64,000 nt of DNA from Shewanella abyssi (GTDB lineage Bacteria > Pseudomonadota > Gammaproteobacteria > Enterobacterales > Shewanellaceae): contig NZ_JAKIKR010000023.1 of the NCBI RefSeq assembly GCF_023284025.1, forward strand, positions 1-64,000, written 5' to 3'. Made by a program: the position numbers and the translations under genes. The notes under the pieces were generated by a model. The model ran no database searches. It saw only the letters and a program-made list of their open reading frames with translations, and was not told where the DNA came from. Shown here in pieces: positions 45,301 through 53,724 of the stretch. Numbering within the stretch: position 1 is the first letter of the stretch; each line of letters opens with the position of its first letter.

Positions 45301-46952
45301 ACTGAACTACGCGATAAGCTCTTAGACATCATCGCCTCTTTCGCGATAGAGGCTAGGTTGCCGACAACGTTGTCATACAGAGCGTTGAATACCAAGATGT
45401 TATGACATTGCCAGATGAAATCTTCACGCAGCTCATCATGGACAATAATATCGAGGACAGTCAGTTGATTGAGCTCAGGCCAATCCGCTTGGGTCACTTC
45501 TGATGGCAAGGTCTCAAGGTAGCTAATCAGCCCCTTAAAGTTGTTTTCAGCATTGCCTTTCCAGCGGTGAAACAGCGACCAACTGATGTTAAAAATAAGT
45601 GCTTTACGTGCTTTCTTATAGTTCTCTTTTGGCTCACCCAAAATCAACCGAGTTAACATGTTTCGTTCGGTAGAAACATCATCACGCTTAGCAATGAAGT
45701 TGCCCCAAAGCTTGTTCAACTCTTCGTCATAAACAAGTTTGTCAGGGTTTGATAACCAAGACTGGAATACCTTGTCTTGCTCTTGCTGAATACGCGCCAA
45801 CAAGTCACCTTCAGGTACGCTAACTTTAGAGAGGCGACCATACTGCTCTTGCGAGATTGAATGGATACGGCTACGCAGCGTTAGGTAACGCAAGTAACGG
45901 TAAGCACTACCAAACAAGTTCAAGTGCATGGTTGGGTTGTTGGCAACTGCCAGCTCAGCATTCTCTTCAAGTGCGGCCAAGTTGGTAGACGGGGCTAAGA
46001 AACGCGTTAGACTGCGATCATAATGTGCACGTAAATCTTCTGATTCGCGCACAAACTGTACCGCGGCTTTTTCAACAGCTTCAACACTACTAATAATCGC
46101 ACGGCGTAAATTATGCTGACGCTCATCTCTGTCTGTCGGCGAGAAATCAACAATGCCATCAATGCAGCCTGAGGTGTAAAGCTCTTCTGGTGATACACCG
46201 ACAGACTTAGCACACTCCTGCCAAGACAAGTTGTACTTGCGCGCAATGCTTTGCAAACCTTGTGGCTGAATCGTGTTGAAGATACCGTCACGTAGCGACA
46301 ATAAAATGTTTGCCGCAGCCAGTGGAATAGCACCACCAGAGTAACCGGCACCGATCACGATACCGACTGTTGGCACATCAACATTGGCGCTCTCTGCAAT
46401 CGCTTTAGAGATTGAATGAGCTTGGTTTTGGCTGTTTGCCACTTCACCGGCATCGGCACCAGGAGTGTCGATAAGGTAAATAATAGGCATAGACAATTCG
46501 GCAAAATGACGAATCGCTTTAGCGCATGCTAAGTGATGCTCAGGCATCCATGCACCGTTAGCTGTGGTGCGTTCTTGGGCAATAAAACCGATACGGCGAG
46601 TACGAGAACCAAAATTCAGTTCAATCTCTGCACTATAAAAAGGGCCGATGTGGGTTTCGGTAATAAGCTTACCTTTAAGGTCCGCAATCATGCGCTTAGC
46701 GCCTGGGCGGTTTTTGTCTTGCGTTGGTTGGATCACCTTAGTGACATAACCATCGACGTCTAATCCAGCAAGATCTTTAAGATTCACTTGGATTTCGTCA
46801 TCACCAAGAAGACCTTTGATCTCCTCAGATAGTGTCTGTTTACTGTGCTCAGGAAACAGAGAAAAGTCTTTAGCCAAATGCTCAGCTTTTAAAAAAAGCG
46901 GGTCGGCTGTTTGGGCTTGAGTCATGTTAGCGGGCTGATTTTTGCTGGTCAT
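42399..46952 (-). CDS. accADC: three-part acetyl-CoA carboxylase-like biotin enzyme (CT-BC-BCCP fusion)
   Basis: A 1517-residue fusion. Residues about 50-350 form an AccA-like carboxyltransferase half (MPIIYLIDTPGADAG, VIGAGYSGGAIP). About 660-930 form an AccD-like half (CGLITGLADFDRDG, CFISSGGMQTKEGA). About 955-1400 are biotin carboxylase (LHPGIGFLSE, QGGGGKGIQ, EVYFMEMNTRLQVEHPVTE). The C-terminus carries a biotinyl domain with Lys1467 in EAMKM. The CT halves come before BC and BCCP, unlike eukaryotic acetyl-CoA carboxylase. A linker of about 300 residues between the halves has no domain I recognise. Similar genes in Shewanella are annotated as AccADC. The acyl-CoA substrate is not proven, since separate accA-D genes probably exist elsewhere. 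AGAGGAT precedes the start; a LysR gene diverges. Confidence 0.88.
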   Translation of the reverse strand: MTSKNQPANMTQAQTADPLFLKAEHLAKDFSLFPEHSKQTLSEEIKGLLGDDEIQVNLKDLAGLDVDGYVTKVIQPTQDKNRPGAKRMIADLKGKLITETHIGPFYSAEIELNFGSRTRRIGFIAQERTTANGAWMPEHHLACAKAIRHFAELSMPIIYLIDTPGADAGEVANSQNQAHSISKAIAESANVDVPTVGIVIGAGYSGGAIPLAAANILLSLRDGIFNTIQPQGLQSIARKYNLSWQECAKSVGVSPEELYTSGCIDGIVDFSPTDRDERQHNLRRAIISSVEAVEKAAVQFVRESEDLRAHYDRSLTRFLAPSTNLAALEENAELAVANNPTMHLNLFGSAYRYLRYLTLRSRIHSISQEQYGRLSKVSVPEGDLLARIQQEQDKVFQSWLSNPDKLVYDEELNKLWGNFIAKRDDVSTERNMLTRLILGEPKENYKKARKALIFNISWSLFHRWKGNAENNFKGLISYLETLPSEVTQADWPELNQLTVLDIIVHDELREDFIWQCHNILVFNALYDNVVGNLASIAKEAMMSKSLSRSSVDNLLHDSIDRALSTQDVANDKTKFYKWLKFFMSQSNRAELLTRTEQWKSVGFPQLNDSLFVILTYFFERLLPEYFDSEEESSEYTGAINPVRIGRRKDFWNRLTMGYQDLLIQKVLRDEKRKGKMGWDAIVDKFFTQFEELNGDKMSANLLNFPGFRLSIEDAIDKGIRPCGLITGLADFDRDGKPMRVGVAVSNTAFQAGAFDMAAAEKFSALLIECAKRKLPVICFISSGGMQTKEGAAALFSMAVVNDRITRFIRDNELPVLMFGYGDCTGGAQASFVTHPLVQTYYLSGTNMPFAGQMVVPAYLPSTATLSNYLSKVPGAMNGLVENPFTTTLDDQLSSIDPLMPKPTGKIETIIGNALSTLVPEMSVEDEEIVQNDPRALMKPINKVLIHARGCTAVKLIRKAHDNNIDVVLVASDPDMTSVPADMLKANDKLVCIGGNTSDESYLNAYSVLKVAEYENVDALHPGIGFLSESPQFAALCVNNGINFVGPSVHSMTTMGNKSNAIKTSQEQGVPVVPGSHGILTNAEQAVNVATEIGYPVLLKAVQGGGGKGIQVVERPEDMIELFQKTSTEAAAAFANGDLYLEKYVTSLRHIEVQLLRDQFGNTKVLGLRDCSVQRNNQKVVEESGSTMLPAELKERVLEYTRLLGDATDYMGAGTVEFIYNLDANEVYFMEMNTRLQVEHPVTEATSGIDIVSAGFDIAAGRSIADLEPQSIGYAMEVRVTAEKAALDSNGILQLLPNPGLITEYKMPERDDIEIISIAGEGKEVSPYYDSLIAQIICRGESREDVINKLHDYLANEVVIKGIASNIPLLTRILKDGTFNEGVYDTNYLPRFMAELDIPELIAEMEAAAETVGVDTESLRVGESNELKVMAQGAGIFYTSPAPGEADFVKEGDIVTVNQTLALTEAMKMFSQVTLAGFNRKNAVLYPEDQQYRIERILNSNAQQISQGELLFVISPVG

Positions 46953-47074
46953 CGAAAGATCCTCTGCGTTTAGCCTCTGAAATTTTTAGCCCGTAAATAT
47001 AACTTTGTTATCAGGTCAATTGCTATTAAACTGCAATAGACGCTTTGTTCCATTTTTGAGACAGTGAAGATAAC

Positions 47075-47986
47075 ATGCCAGATTTAAACGGTATGATGCT
47101 GTTTGCAGCGGTAGTTAGAGCTAAAGGGTTCTCACAAGCCGCACGCGAAATAGGCATGCCAAAATCAACCATAAGTCGTAAGGTTGCCCAGCTTGAAGAG
47201 CAGCTAGGGGTTCGGCTTTTGCAGCGAGATACCCGTAATCTGAGCTTAACTCAGGTTGGCGCGCTGTTTTTTCAGCATTGCACCAGTATAAGCGATGAAA
47301 TAGAAGCTGCCAAAGCTACCATCGAAAACACTCACAATGATGTGTCGGGATCGTTGCGCGTTGCTATACCCGTTTCTTTCAGCCAGGAGCTGATAGCAAA
47401 CCTTTGTAGCGGCTTTATGCGTCTGTACCCTAACGTAGAACTCGACGTGCAATTTACTGATAACGACGTTGGACTCGTGGGTGAAGGCTACGATATCGCG
47501 ATTAAATACGGCCCACTGCAATCAAGCGACTTAGTGGCGAGATTGCTCTTTGAACGGCAACCCATATTAGTCGCAAGCCCGAGCTACTTAAAGACTCACG
47601 GTACCCCCGCCAATCCACAAGAGTTGGCCACCCACAGCGGTATATTGTTAGGCACTTCACGCTCAGCTCCCATTTGGCCTTTAGGCAAAGGCGCTCGAAA
47701 AACCATGGTCAACTTTAAGCGTAAGGTCAGGGTGAACAGTGCGGTGATGGTCAAACAGTTTGTCATGGATGATTTTGGTATCGCCATGCTATCCAACTCT
47801 GTGTGTAAAAATGAGCTCGCCAGTGGCTCACTGGTGCCCATTTTACAAGAGTGGCCAATGGAAGCCTTTAAAGTGTATGGGGTTTACTCAAGCCGTCGTC
47901 AGCTGGCGACCAATATCAGCGTCTTCTTAGACTTTTTCCATAAACGCTTTACCAATCAAGAGTCTTTGCAATCGTTGATGGGCTAG
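47075..47986 (+). CDS. LysR family regulator of the carboxylase/OXA locus
   Basis: A 303-residue LysR protein with the N-terminal helix-turn-helix (LFAAVVRAKGFSQAAREIGM then PKSTISRKVAQLEEQLG) and an effector domain. It diverges from the carboxylase gene across 122 bases, so control of that gene is the most likely role. It ends only 16 bases from the convergent beta-lactamase gene. A lysR gene in this position is also part of the known surroundings of OXA-48-type genes in Shewanella. Confidence 0.92.
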   Translation: MPDLNGMMLFAAVVRAKGFSQAAREIGMPKSTISRKVAQLEEQLGVRLLQRDTRNLSLTQVGALFFQHCTSISDEIEAAKATIENTHNDVSGSLRVAIPVSFSQELIANLCSGFMRLYPNVELDVQFTDNDVGLVGEGYDIAIKYGPLQSSDLVARLLFERQPILVASPSYLKTHGTPANPQELATHSGILLGTSRSAPIWPLGKGARKTMVNFKRKVRVNSAVMVKQFVMDDFGIAMLSNSVCKNELASGSLVPILQEWPMEAFKVYGVYSSRRQLATNISVFLDFFHKRFTNQESLQSLMG

Positions 47987-48002
47987 CTTGAGCTAAAATG
48001 CA

Positions 48003-48839
48003 TTAAATAACCTGCTCTGCTTGGAGGATCTGTTTCATTATCTTTTGCCTAAGGTGAGCTTGTTGCATGTTGGCAAGATCTAGATTTAGTGCAAAGAAGA
48101 CAGTACTGTCATCTTGCTCAATCCAACCTACCCACCAGCCAATATACGCTTCCCCCTTATTACCAAAGCCTGTCTTGGCATAGATAGCATAATGGTCAGC
48201 TGACTCGGTTAACATGACCTGCTGCATTATCTGCTGTGAGCGTGGGCTTAACGGCAATGTTTCAGCATGCAATCGCTGCAAGAATTGAATCTGCTTTATA
48301 GCGCTGACTCGCAGGCCACCCTCCAGCCAAAAACTATCGAGATCGCCGCCCATCGTTGCATTACCATAATCTAAGCTCACCAACATGTTGGCCATGCGCT
48401 GCTTACCGATATCAGCAGCAATCTGCTGAAATATTGGCACCACTGAGTATTTAAATGCGCTAGAGAAGGTATGATCTTGGTTCCAAGCTTTAAAAGAGTG
48501 TTGCTGCTGATCCCATAGGTATTGGTCTTCTGCATCATTCACTACTCCCAATTCCAGCGCAATCAAACCATTGGCGATTTTAAAAGTAGAAGCCGGAATG
48601 AATCCCGTTTGTGCCCTTAACAGATCATTGGTTAATAACTGCTGTTTTTCAGGGTTAAATAACACCACTACGCCATTAACATTATTGCTGCGGAATATAG
48701 CGTCCCACCCCCTAGTTTGCATCGGCTCGATCATAGCTGAACCTAGCAGCACTTCGTTAGACCTCTCATCTTTAGCGTCGACGATTAAGGCCATTGCAGC
48801 CAGTACAATCAACAATCCCAGTAAAAATACCCTAACCAT
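48003..48839 (-). CDS. class D (OXA-type) beta-lactamase
   Basis: A 278-residue periplasmic serine hydrolase. A hydrophobic leader spans about residues 4-20. The motifs are Ser84-Thr-Phe-Lys87 (nucleophile and carboxylated Lys), SVV (YSVVPIF), DYGN and KTG (KTGFGNKG), plus the FWLEGGLRVSA block. All are intact, so activity is expected. It is clearly of the OXA-48/54/55 lineage by resemblance (VVVLF, LIALELGVV, IGWWVGWIE) but differs at many positions. The loop after KTG differs from the OXA-48 loop, so its carbapenem profile cannot be inferred. Its neighbours lysR and C15-peptidase match the known chromosomal setting of OXA-48-type genes in Shewanella, arguing that it is native. Confidence 0.93.
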   Translation of the reverse strand: MVRVFLLGLLIVLAAMALIVDAKDERSNEVLLGSAMIEPMQTRGWDAIFRSNNVNGVVVLFNPEKQQLLTNDLLRAQTGFIPASTFKIANGLIALELGVVNDAEDQYLWDQQQHSFKAWNQDHTFSSAFKYSVVPIFQQIAADIGKQRMANMLVSLDYGNATMGGDLDSFWLEGGLRVSAIKQIQFLQRLHAETLPLSPRSQQIMQQVMLTESADHYAIYAKTGFGNKGEAYIGWWVGWIEQDDSTVFFALNLDLANMQQAHLRQKIMKQILQAEQVI

Positions 48840-49210
48840 CTATCTGCCCATCCCTTTATTCGGTCAATACTTGGCACTTTATGAACATTATCATTGCAGC
48901 GCCATCATGTTTATTATCATAGCGGTTTAGCGTGCTAACTTTATGGCGATATCGGGATCAATTGTGGCCAAAAAATGGCAATATGACGCTCGGCGTCTAA
49001 GCTCTTTCGTCGCTTTCAATGCAACTCACGCTAAGGCATACTTATACCAATTGCACTTAGTATTTAGTCAATTCAGAAGCGCTCAAGCTTTTCAATTCGA
49101 TACGCATTGACGAGATAATGGTTATTCCCTTGCGAGCCAATGCAAAGCAGAAGTGGAATGCCTGAGAATGTTGATTTTAAAGGTTACTTATAATAAGAAA
49201 GGATATTGCA
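48840..49210. other. intergenic region between divergent OXA and C15-peptidase genes
   Basis: About 370 bases holding both promoters. AAAGGATATTGCA precedes the C15 start. The stretch 49040-49150 looks like an interspersed intergenic repeat (ATACCAATTGCACTTAGT, then GATACGCATTGACGAGATAA) and is loosely similar to 19196-19275. Confidence 0.4.
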
Positions 49211-50371
49211 ATGAGAACACCTAGCATGGCATTAATGGCAACAGCGCTATTAGTCGGTCTTACTTCAGCTTCCGCTAATGCCAAACTTGATGTTGAAGAG
49301 GCTCGACTGCCAGTCGCCACTGCAGCCATGCCAGAAGTGGTTAAACGTTATCAAGCATTCGTCACTAACCTATCTGAAAAATATGCCCAGCACTCTGATG
49401 AGCTGAAAATCACCCAAATGGTGGCACATCAAGGCTTACGCCTATGGCAGCAAGCGGTAAGAGATGTGCAATCAGGTCATTTAGACGATCGCTCCCTCTA
49501 TTGGAATCGTCTTGCTATGCGTGACTTATTAAAGACGCAAAATCCAAATTTCAACATAGCCCCATGGCAGCGAGATATTCTTATTAAAGCGGTCGAAAAA
49601 TCCTCCCGTGGCTTGAGTGATATCCAGTTCAAAGATGATGCCGAAATTAAAATATTACTCACCGGTTTCGATCCCTTCTTCCTCGACCGTCATATCGACC
49701 AGAGCAATCCGTCAGGATTAGTTGCCTTAGCGCTTGATGGTTACCGCTTTAGCGTCAATGGCGAACAGGTCCAGATAGAAACAGTGATGATCCCCGTGCG
49801 ATTCGCCGACTTCGATGATGGATTAATTGAATCGATACTCACCCCCATTTATCGTGACAACAGTGTCGATATGATTTTTACCGTCAGCATGGGCCGAGAT
49901 GAATTTGATATAGAGCGCTTTCCTGGCCGCAATCGCAGCGCGGCCGCCCCCGATAACCTTAATGTATTAACCGGCGCCAACAAGCAAGCTCCTATTGCGC
50001 CATTGTTTAATGGTGGCACGCTCAATGGCCCAGAATTTGTTGAGTTTTCCCTGCCGATAGCAGCAATGCAAACCGTTGAAGGCCCATGGAAAGTTAACGA
50101 CAATCATACCGTTGCAACCCTAGCTAAAGGCGAGTTTCAAGCCAAGTCATTAGCCGAGCTGCAAAGTGCAACATCGGTTGCAGGCTCAGGCGGTGGCTAT
50201 CTCTCCAATGAGATATCTTACCGCGCTATATTGCTGCAAAAGCAGTTCAATAGCCGCATCCCTGTAGGCCATATTCATACCCCACGTATCGCGGCTTACG
50301 ACGTTAAAGTCGAGCATGATATTGTTGAGCAAGTACGCGCTATGGTAGAGCTTGCGACGACGACGCTATAA
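49211..50371 (+). CDS. C15-family (pyroglutamyl-peptidase-like) protein with Ser at the Cys position
   Basis: A 386-residue protein with a signal peptide (cleavage near residue 24), so exported, unlike the cytoplasmic Pcp of about 215 residues. The C-terminal domain keeps the C15 pattern: LTGFDPFFLDRHIDQSNPSG (about 155-175), an acidic region GRDEFDIERFPGRN, GGGYLSNEISYR and VGHIHTPRI with His356. Where Pcp enzymes have the nucleophile Cys (GTYxCN), this protein has Ser332 (GYLSN). It is either inactive as a cysteine peptidase or uses another mechanism. About 120 extra N-terminal residues show no known domain. Annotated as peptidase C15 next to OXA-48-type genes in Shewanella. Confidence 0.8.
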   Translation: MRTPSMALMATALLVGLTSASANAKLDVEEARLPVATAAMPEVVKRYQAFVTNLSEKYAQHSDELKITQMVAHQGLRLWQQAVRDVQSGHLDDRSLYWNRLAMRDLLKTQNPNFNIAPWQRDILIKAVEKSSRGLSDIQFKDDAEIKILLTGFDPFFLDRHIDQSNPSGLVALALDGYRFSVNGEQVQIETVMIPVRFADFDDGLIESILTPIYRDNSVDMIFTVSMGRDEFDIERFPGRNRSAAAPDNLNVLTGANKQAPIAPLFNGGTLNGPEFVEFSLPIAAMQTVEGPWKVNDNHTVATLAKGEFQAKSLAELQSATSVAGSGGGYLSNEISYRAILLQKQFNSRIPVGHIHTPRIAAYDVKVEHDIVEQVRAMVELATTTL

Positions 50372-50399
50372 CCATTTCTGGTGTGGCACTTCTGACTCA

Positions 50400-50449
50400 G
50401 GTAACATTGATGAGCTCGCAATTCGCGAGTTCATCAACCGTGAGTTACC
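50400..50449. repeat. extended inverted repeat before sprT
   Basis: GATGAGCTCGC (50409-50419) pairs with GCGAGTTCATC (50425-50435) with one mismatch and a 5-base loop, and outer arms GGTAAC (50400) and GTTACC (50444-50449) extend it. It lacks a T-run. It ends 6 bases before the sprT start codon and covers the place where a ribosome-binding site should be. Confidence 0.7.
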
Positions 50450-50455
50450 GATTCA

Positions 50456-51022
50456 ATGTTCAAAACGCTTAACCCTTTCAAGTCTAAGCTGATGTTAGCT
50501 GCAAAAGCTATCGACCATCCGCCGGTGACTTTTGCCGATCCGCTGCAACAGAGTATCGCTAGCCAAGTAGAACACTGTTATCAGCTGGCAGAAACTCACT
50601 TAGGACAAAAATTCCCTCGCCCCGAGATCAACTTTAAACTGCGTGGTAAGAGCGCTGGTACGGCGCATTTACAACTCAATAAGCTGCGTTTTAACCCACT
50701 GCTGCTAAAAGACAACCAACAAGCTTTTATTGATGATGTTGTGCCACATGAGATCTGCCATCTGTTGAGCTTTCAACTCTACGGCAGAGTGAAACCCCAC
50801 GGCGTTCATTGGCAACGTTTAATGCGGCAGCTTTATCATCGCCAACCTCGCACCACTCACAGCTTTAATACCCAATCTGTTGAGGGTAAAACCTACGAAT
50901 ATCTTTGTGGTTGTGGCAGCGTTAATCTCAGCATTCGCCGTCACAACAAAGTACTACGGGGCGAGACTCAGTATCGTTGCCGAAAATGTGGTCACAATCT
51001 ACGTTCATCAACGGAAAAGTAA
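50456..51022 (+). CDS. sprT: SprT-like zinc metalloprotein
   Basis: A 188-residue protein of the SprT family with the metal-binding motif HEICH (VPHEICHLLSF) in the centre and a C-terminal zinc ribbon (CGCG ... YRCRKCG). The family includes the eukaryotic SPRTN protease that clears DNA-protein crosslinks; bacterial SprT function is less certain. The order sprT - endA - rsmE - gshB is common in gammaproteobacteria. The ATG at 50456 has no visible ribosome-binding site and follows a strong inverted repeat, so the start is less certain. Confidence 0.85.
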   Translation: MFKTLNPFKSKLMLAAKAIDHPPVTFADPLQQSIASQVEHCYQLAETHLGQKFPRPEINFKLRGKSAGTAHLQLNKLRFNPLLLKDNQQAFIDDVVPHEICHLLSFQLYGRVKPHGVHWQRLMRQLYHRQPRTTHSFNTQSVEGKTYEYLCGCGSVNLSIRRHNKVLRGETQYRCRKCGHNLRSSTEK

Positions 51023-51124
51023 GCCCGCCAAGTTCGAACTGCATTGCCCCAAGCCCCAGCCTCCCTTACAATCTTCTCAAACGAGCATACGTTTCGTTAA
51101 GCAAATTAATTTCAGGGATTTCGT

Positions 51125-51874
51125 TTGAGAGCAACGTTACTCAAAACGCTCACATTGGCGTTTAGTATTATGTGGCTCATGCCACAATTTAGCTATGCCT
51201 TAGCTAAACACCCAACCAGTTTCAGCCAAGCTAAAAGACTGGCGAAAGAACTCTATATAGAGTCACTGCCTATCACCAGTTTCTATTGTGGTTGTGACAT
51301 TACGATTGAAGGTAAAAAATGGCGCACGGATTTAAGTCGTTGTGGCTATCAAGTGCGTAAGCAGCAAAAAAGAGCGGCGAGAATAGAGTGGGAACATATC
51401 GTTCCCGCGTGGGAGTTTGGCCATCAACGTCAGTGCTGGCAGCAAGGCGGCCGCAAAAACTGTGGCAAGAACGACCAACTGTTTAAAAAGATGGAATCCG
51501 ATCTGCACAACTTAGTGCCCGCCATTGGTGAAGTTAATGGCGATCGCAGTAACTATCGATTTAGTCAGTGGAACGCCAAACCTGAGCAGTACGGCCTGTG
51601 TGAAATGAGCGTTGATTTTAAGGGCCGCAAAGCCGAGCCACCCAGTTACACTCGTGGCAGAATTGCTCGCACCTACCTTTACATGCAAAGCGCTTATGCT
51701 TTGCAAATATCCACTAGCCAATTAAAGTTATTTAAAGCATGGGATAAAAGCTATCCAGTTGATACTATTGAGTGCAAGCGAGATCAAGAAATTGCCAAGG
51801 TACAAGGTAATCACAACACCCTTGTGCAAGCTCAATGTCAGCAGCTAGTCTCAGCAACAAACATCGCAGAATAA
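51125..51874 (+). CDS. endA: endonuclease I, periplasmic
   Basis: A 249-residue nuclease with a signal peptide (about 1-25). The endonuclease I core shows [15 protein letters not shown] with catalytic His, [20 protein letters not shown] and [10 protein letters not shown]. Cys pairs in CGCD and around residues 100-115 could form the disulfides known in Vibrio homologues. The start is TTG at 51125, because it gives a full signal peptide and AGGGA lies just upstream; the first in-frame ATG would cut off most of it. Followed by rsmE after 14 bases. Related to the nuclease domain of the protein at 11576-14215. Confidence 0.9.
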   Translation: MRATLLKTLTLAFSIMWLMPQFSYALAKHPTSFSQAKRLAKELYIESLPITSFYCGCDITIEGKKWRTDLSRCGYQVRKQQKRAARIEWEHIVPAWEFGHQRQCWQQGGRKNCGKNDQLFKKMESDLHNLVPAIGEVNGDRSNYRFSQWNAKPEQYGLCEMSVDFKGRKAEPPSYTRGRIARTYLYMQSAYALQISTSQLKLFKAWDKSYPVDTIECKRDQEIAKVQGNHNTLVQAQCQQLVSATNIAE

Positions 51875-51888
51875 GGCAAAACCGTACC

Positions 51889-52620
51889 ATGAGAGTACCA
51901 AGAATTTACCAGGCCTCTTCACTGGCTATTGAAGAAACAGTATCACTTCACGAGGAAGCAGCCGGACACGTCGGCCGCGTACTAAGAATGGCAGCGGGTG
52001 ATCATGTCTGTTTATTTAACGGCGATGGTAATAATTATTTAGCAGAGATCGTCAGCGCCAGTAAGAAAAATGTCGCGGTGAAGGTCTTATCCTGTGAAAG
52101 TAATGACAGTGAATCACCACTTCACCTGCATTTAGGTCAGGTGATTTCACGCGGTGACAGAATGGACTTTACCATTCAAAAATCTGTCGAACTGGGTGTG
52201 AATACCATTACCCCGCTGTTTTCAGAGCGCTGTGGAGTCAAGCTCAGCGGCGAACGTTTAGAGAAAAAAATCCAGCAATGGCAAAAAATCGTTGTTAGCG
52301 CCTGTGAGCAATCAGGCCGCAGTGTGGTACCCGTGATCCGCCCTGCAATGCAGCTTATCGATTGGTGTGCAGAGGAGACAACGTCGCTTAAACTTAATCT
52401 TCACCCGCGAGCATCTTACGGTGTTAACGGTTTAAGTCTGCCCAACAATAGAGTAAGACTAGTGATTGGTCCTGAAGGCGGCTTATCGGCCACTGAAATT
52501 ACTATGACGGAAACACACAAGTTTACCGATGTACTGCTCGGCCCAAGAGTATTACGCACCGAAACTGCAGCACTTACTACAATCAGTGCCTTGCAGCTTA
52601 AATTTGGCGATATTGGATAA
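51889..52620 (+). CDS. rsmE: 16S rRNA (uracil1498-N3)-methyltransferase RsmE
   Basis: A 243-residue SPOUT-class methyltransferase that modifies U1498 of 16S rRNA. The C-terminal knot is recognisable from [14 protein letters not shown] and [17 protein letters not shown], which bind S-adenosylmethionine. ATG 51889 is chosen (MRVPRIYQ) since it gives the family length and does not overlap endA; a longer frame from 51835 does. Second or third gene of a sprT-endA-rsmE-gshB series. Confidence 0.95.
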   Translation: MRVPRIYQASSLAIEETVSLHEEAAGHVGRVLRMAAGDHVCLFNGDGNNYLAEIVSASKKNVAVKVLSCESNDSESPLHLHLGQVISRGDRMDFTIQKSVELGVNTITPLFSERCGVKLSGERLEKKIQQWQKIVVSACEQSGRSVVPVIRPAMQLIDWCAEETTSLKLNLHPRASYGVNGLSLPNNRVRLVIGPEGGLSATEITMTETHKFTDVLLGPRVLRTETAALTTISALQLKFGDIG

Positions 52621-52758
52621 TGCTATTAACAGCTATCAGCGATTATTTAATCGTCATATCTCGAATAAAACGCTATACGTTTAAGGGTGTTTGACTAGAA
52701 AAATGCTGATCATGCCCCCATGTTAGTTGCAGAAACGAAAGAATAAGGAACACGCTCG

Positions 52759-53706
52759 ATGATAAAACTCGGTATCGTGATGGACCCCATCAGCGACATA
52801 AACATCAAAAAAGATTCTAGCTTCGCCATGTTAATGGCGGCGCAGTCCCGTGGTTATCAGCTGTTTTACATGGAGATGAACGATTTAGCCATGGTGAATG
52901 GCCAAGCAATGGCCACCATGCGTGCACTCACGGTAAAAGAAGATCCCCAGGACTTTTATCAGCTAGCAGAAGCGATTGATACACCACTAGCCGACCTAGA
53001 CGTTATTCTAATGCGTAAAGATCCGCCGTTCGATACTGAGTTCATTTACGCCACTTATATGCTTGAACGCGCTGAAGAGCAAGGCGTGCTTATCGTCAAT
53101 AAGCCACAAAGCTTACGTGATGCCAACGAGAAACTGTTTACCGCCTGGTTCTCTGAGTTCACTCCAGAAACCGTGGTTACCCGTGATGAGCAGCGCATTC
53201 GCGCTTTCCACAAAGAGCAAGGCGACATCATTCTAAAACCACTCGACGGCATGGGTGGCAGCTCTATTTTCAGAGTTAAAAAGGATGATCCAAACCTTGG
53301 GGTGATTATCGAAACCCTGACTAATGAAGGCCAGCAGTATGCAATGGTACAAGCTTTCATTCCCGATATTACCGCAGGTGACAAACGCATTTTAGTGGTC
53401 GACGGTGAACCTGTGCCTTATTCATTAGCCCGTATTCCGCAAAAAGGCGAAACCCGAGGCAACTTGGCCGCTGGCGGTCGCGGTGTCGCCCAGCCACTAT
53501 CAGAATCCGATTGGCATATTGCCCGCACTATTGGTCCTGAACTCAAAAAGCGTGGGCTGATTTTTGTTGGACTTGACGTTATCGGCGACAAGCTTACCGA
53601 GATAAATGTCACAAGCCCAACCTGTATTAAAGAGATAGAAGCCGCTTTTGATGTGGATATCACCGGTATGTTGATGGATTCTATTGAAGCTAGAATCAAT
53701 AAATAA
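52759..53706 (+). CDS. gshB: glutathione synthetase
   Basis: A 315-residue ATP-grasp ligase joining gamma-glutamylcysteine and glycine. Family motifs: MDPISDINIKKDSSFAMLMA at the N-terminus, LRKDPPFD-like LMRKDPPFDTEF, KPLDGMGGSSIFR (ATP loop), and NVTSPTCIKEIE at the C-terminus. Normal length for the bacterial enzyme. Starts after AAGGAACACGCTCG. The next gene, an alkaline phosphatase, begins 18 bases after its stop. Confidence 0.97.
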   Translation: MIKLGIVMDPISDINIKKDSSFAMLMAAQSRGYQLFYMEMNDLAMVNGQAMATMRALTVKEDPQDFYQLAEAIDTPLADLDVILMRKDPPFDTEFIYATYMLERAEEQGVLIVNKPQSLRDANEKLFTAWFSEFTPETVVTRDEQRIRAFHKEQGDIILKPLDGMGGSSIFRVKKDDPNLGVIIETLTNEGQQYAMVQAFIPDITAGDKRILVVDGEPVPYSLARIPQKGETRGNLAAGGRGVAQPLSESDWHIARTIGPELKKRGLIFVGLDVIGDKLTEINVTSPTCIKEIEAAFDVDITGMLMDSIEARINK

Positions 53707-53724
53707 CCTGTCCAAGGACTCGGT

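Noticed and set aside
48003-50371. Mobile element around the beta-lactamase gene
   Set aside because: No transposase, terminal inverted repeats or target duplications; the neighbours match the native chromosomal locus.
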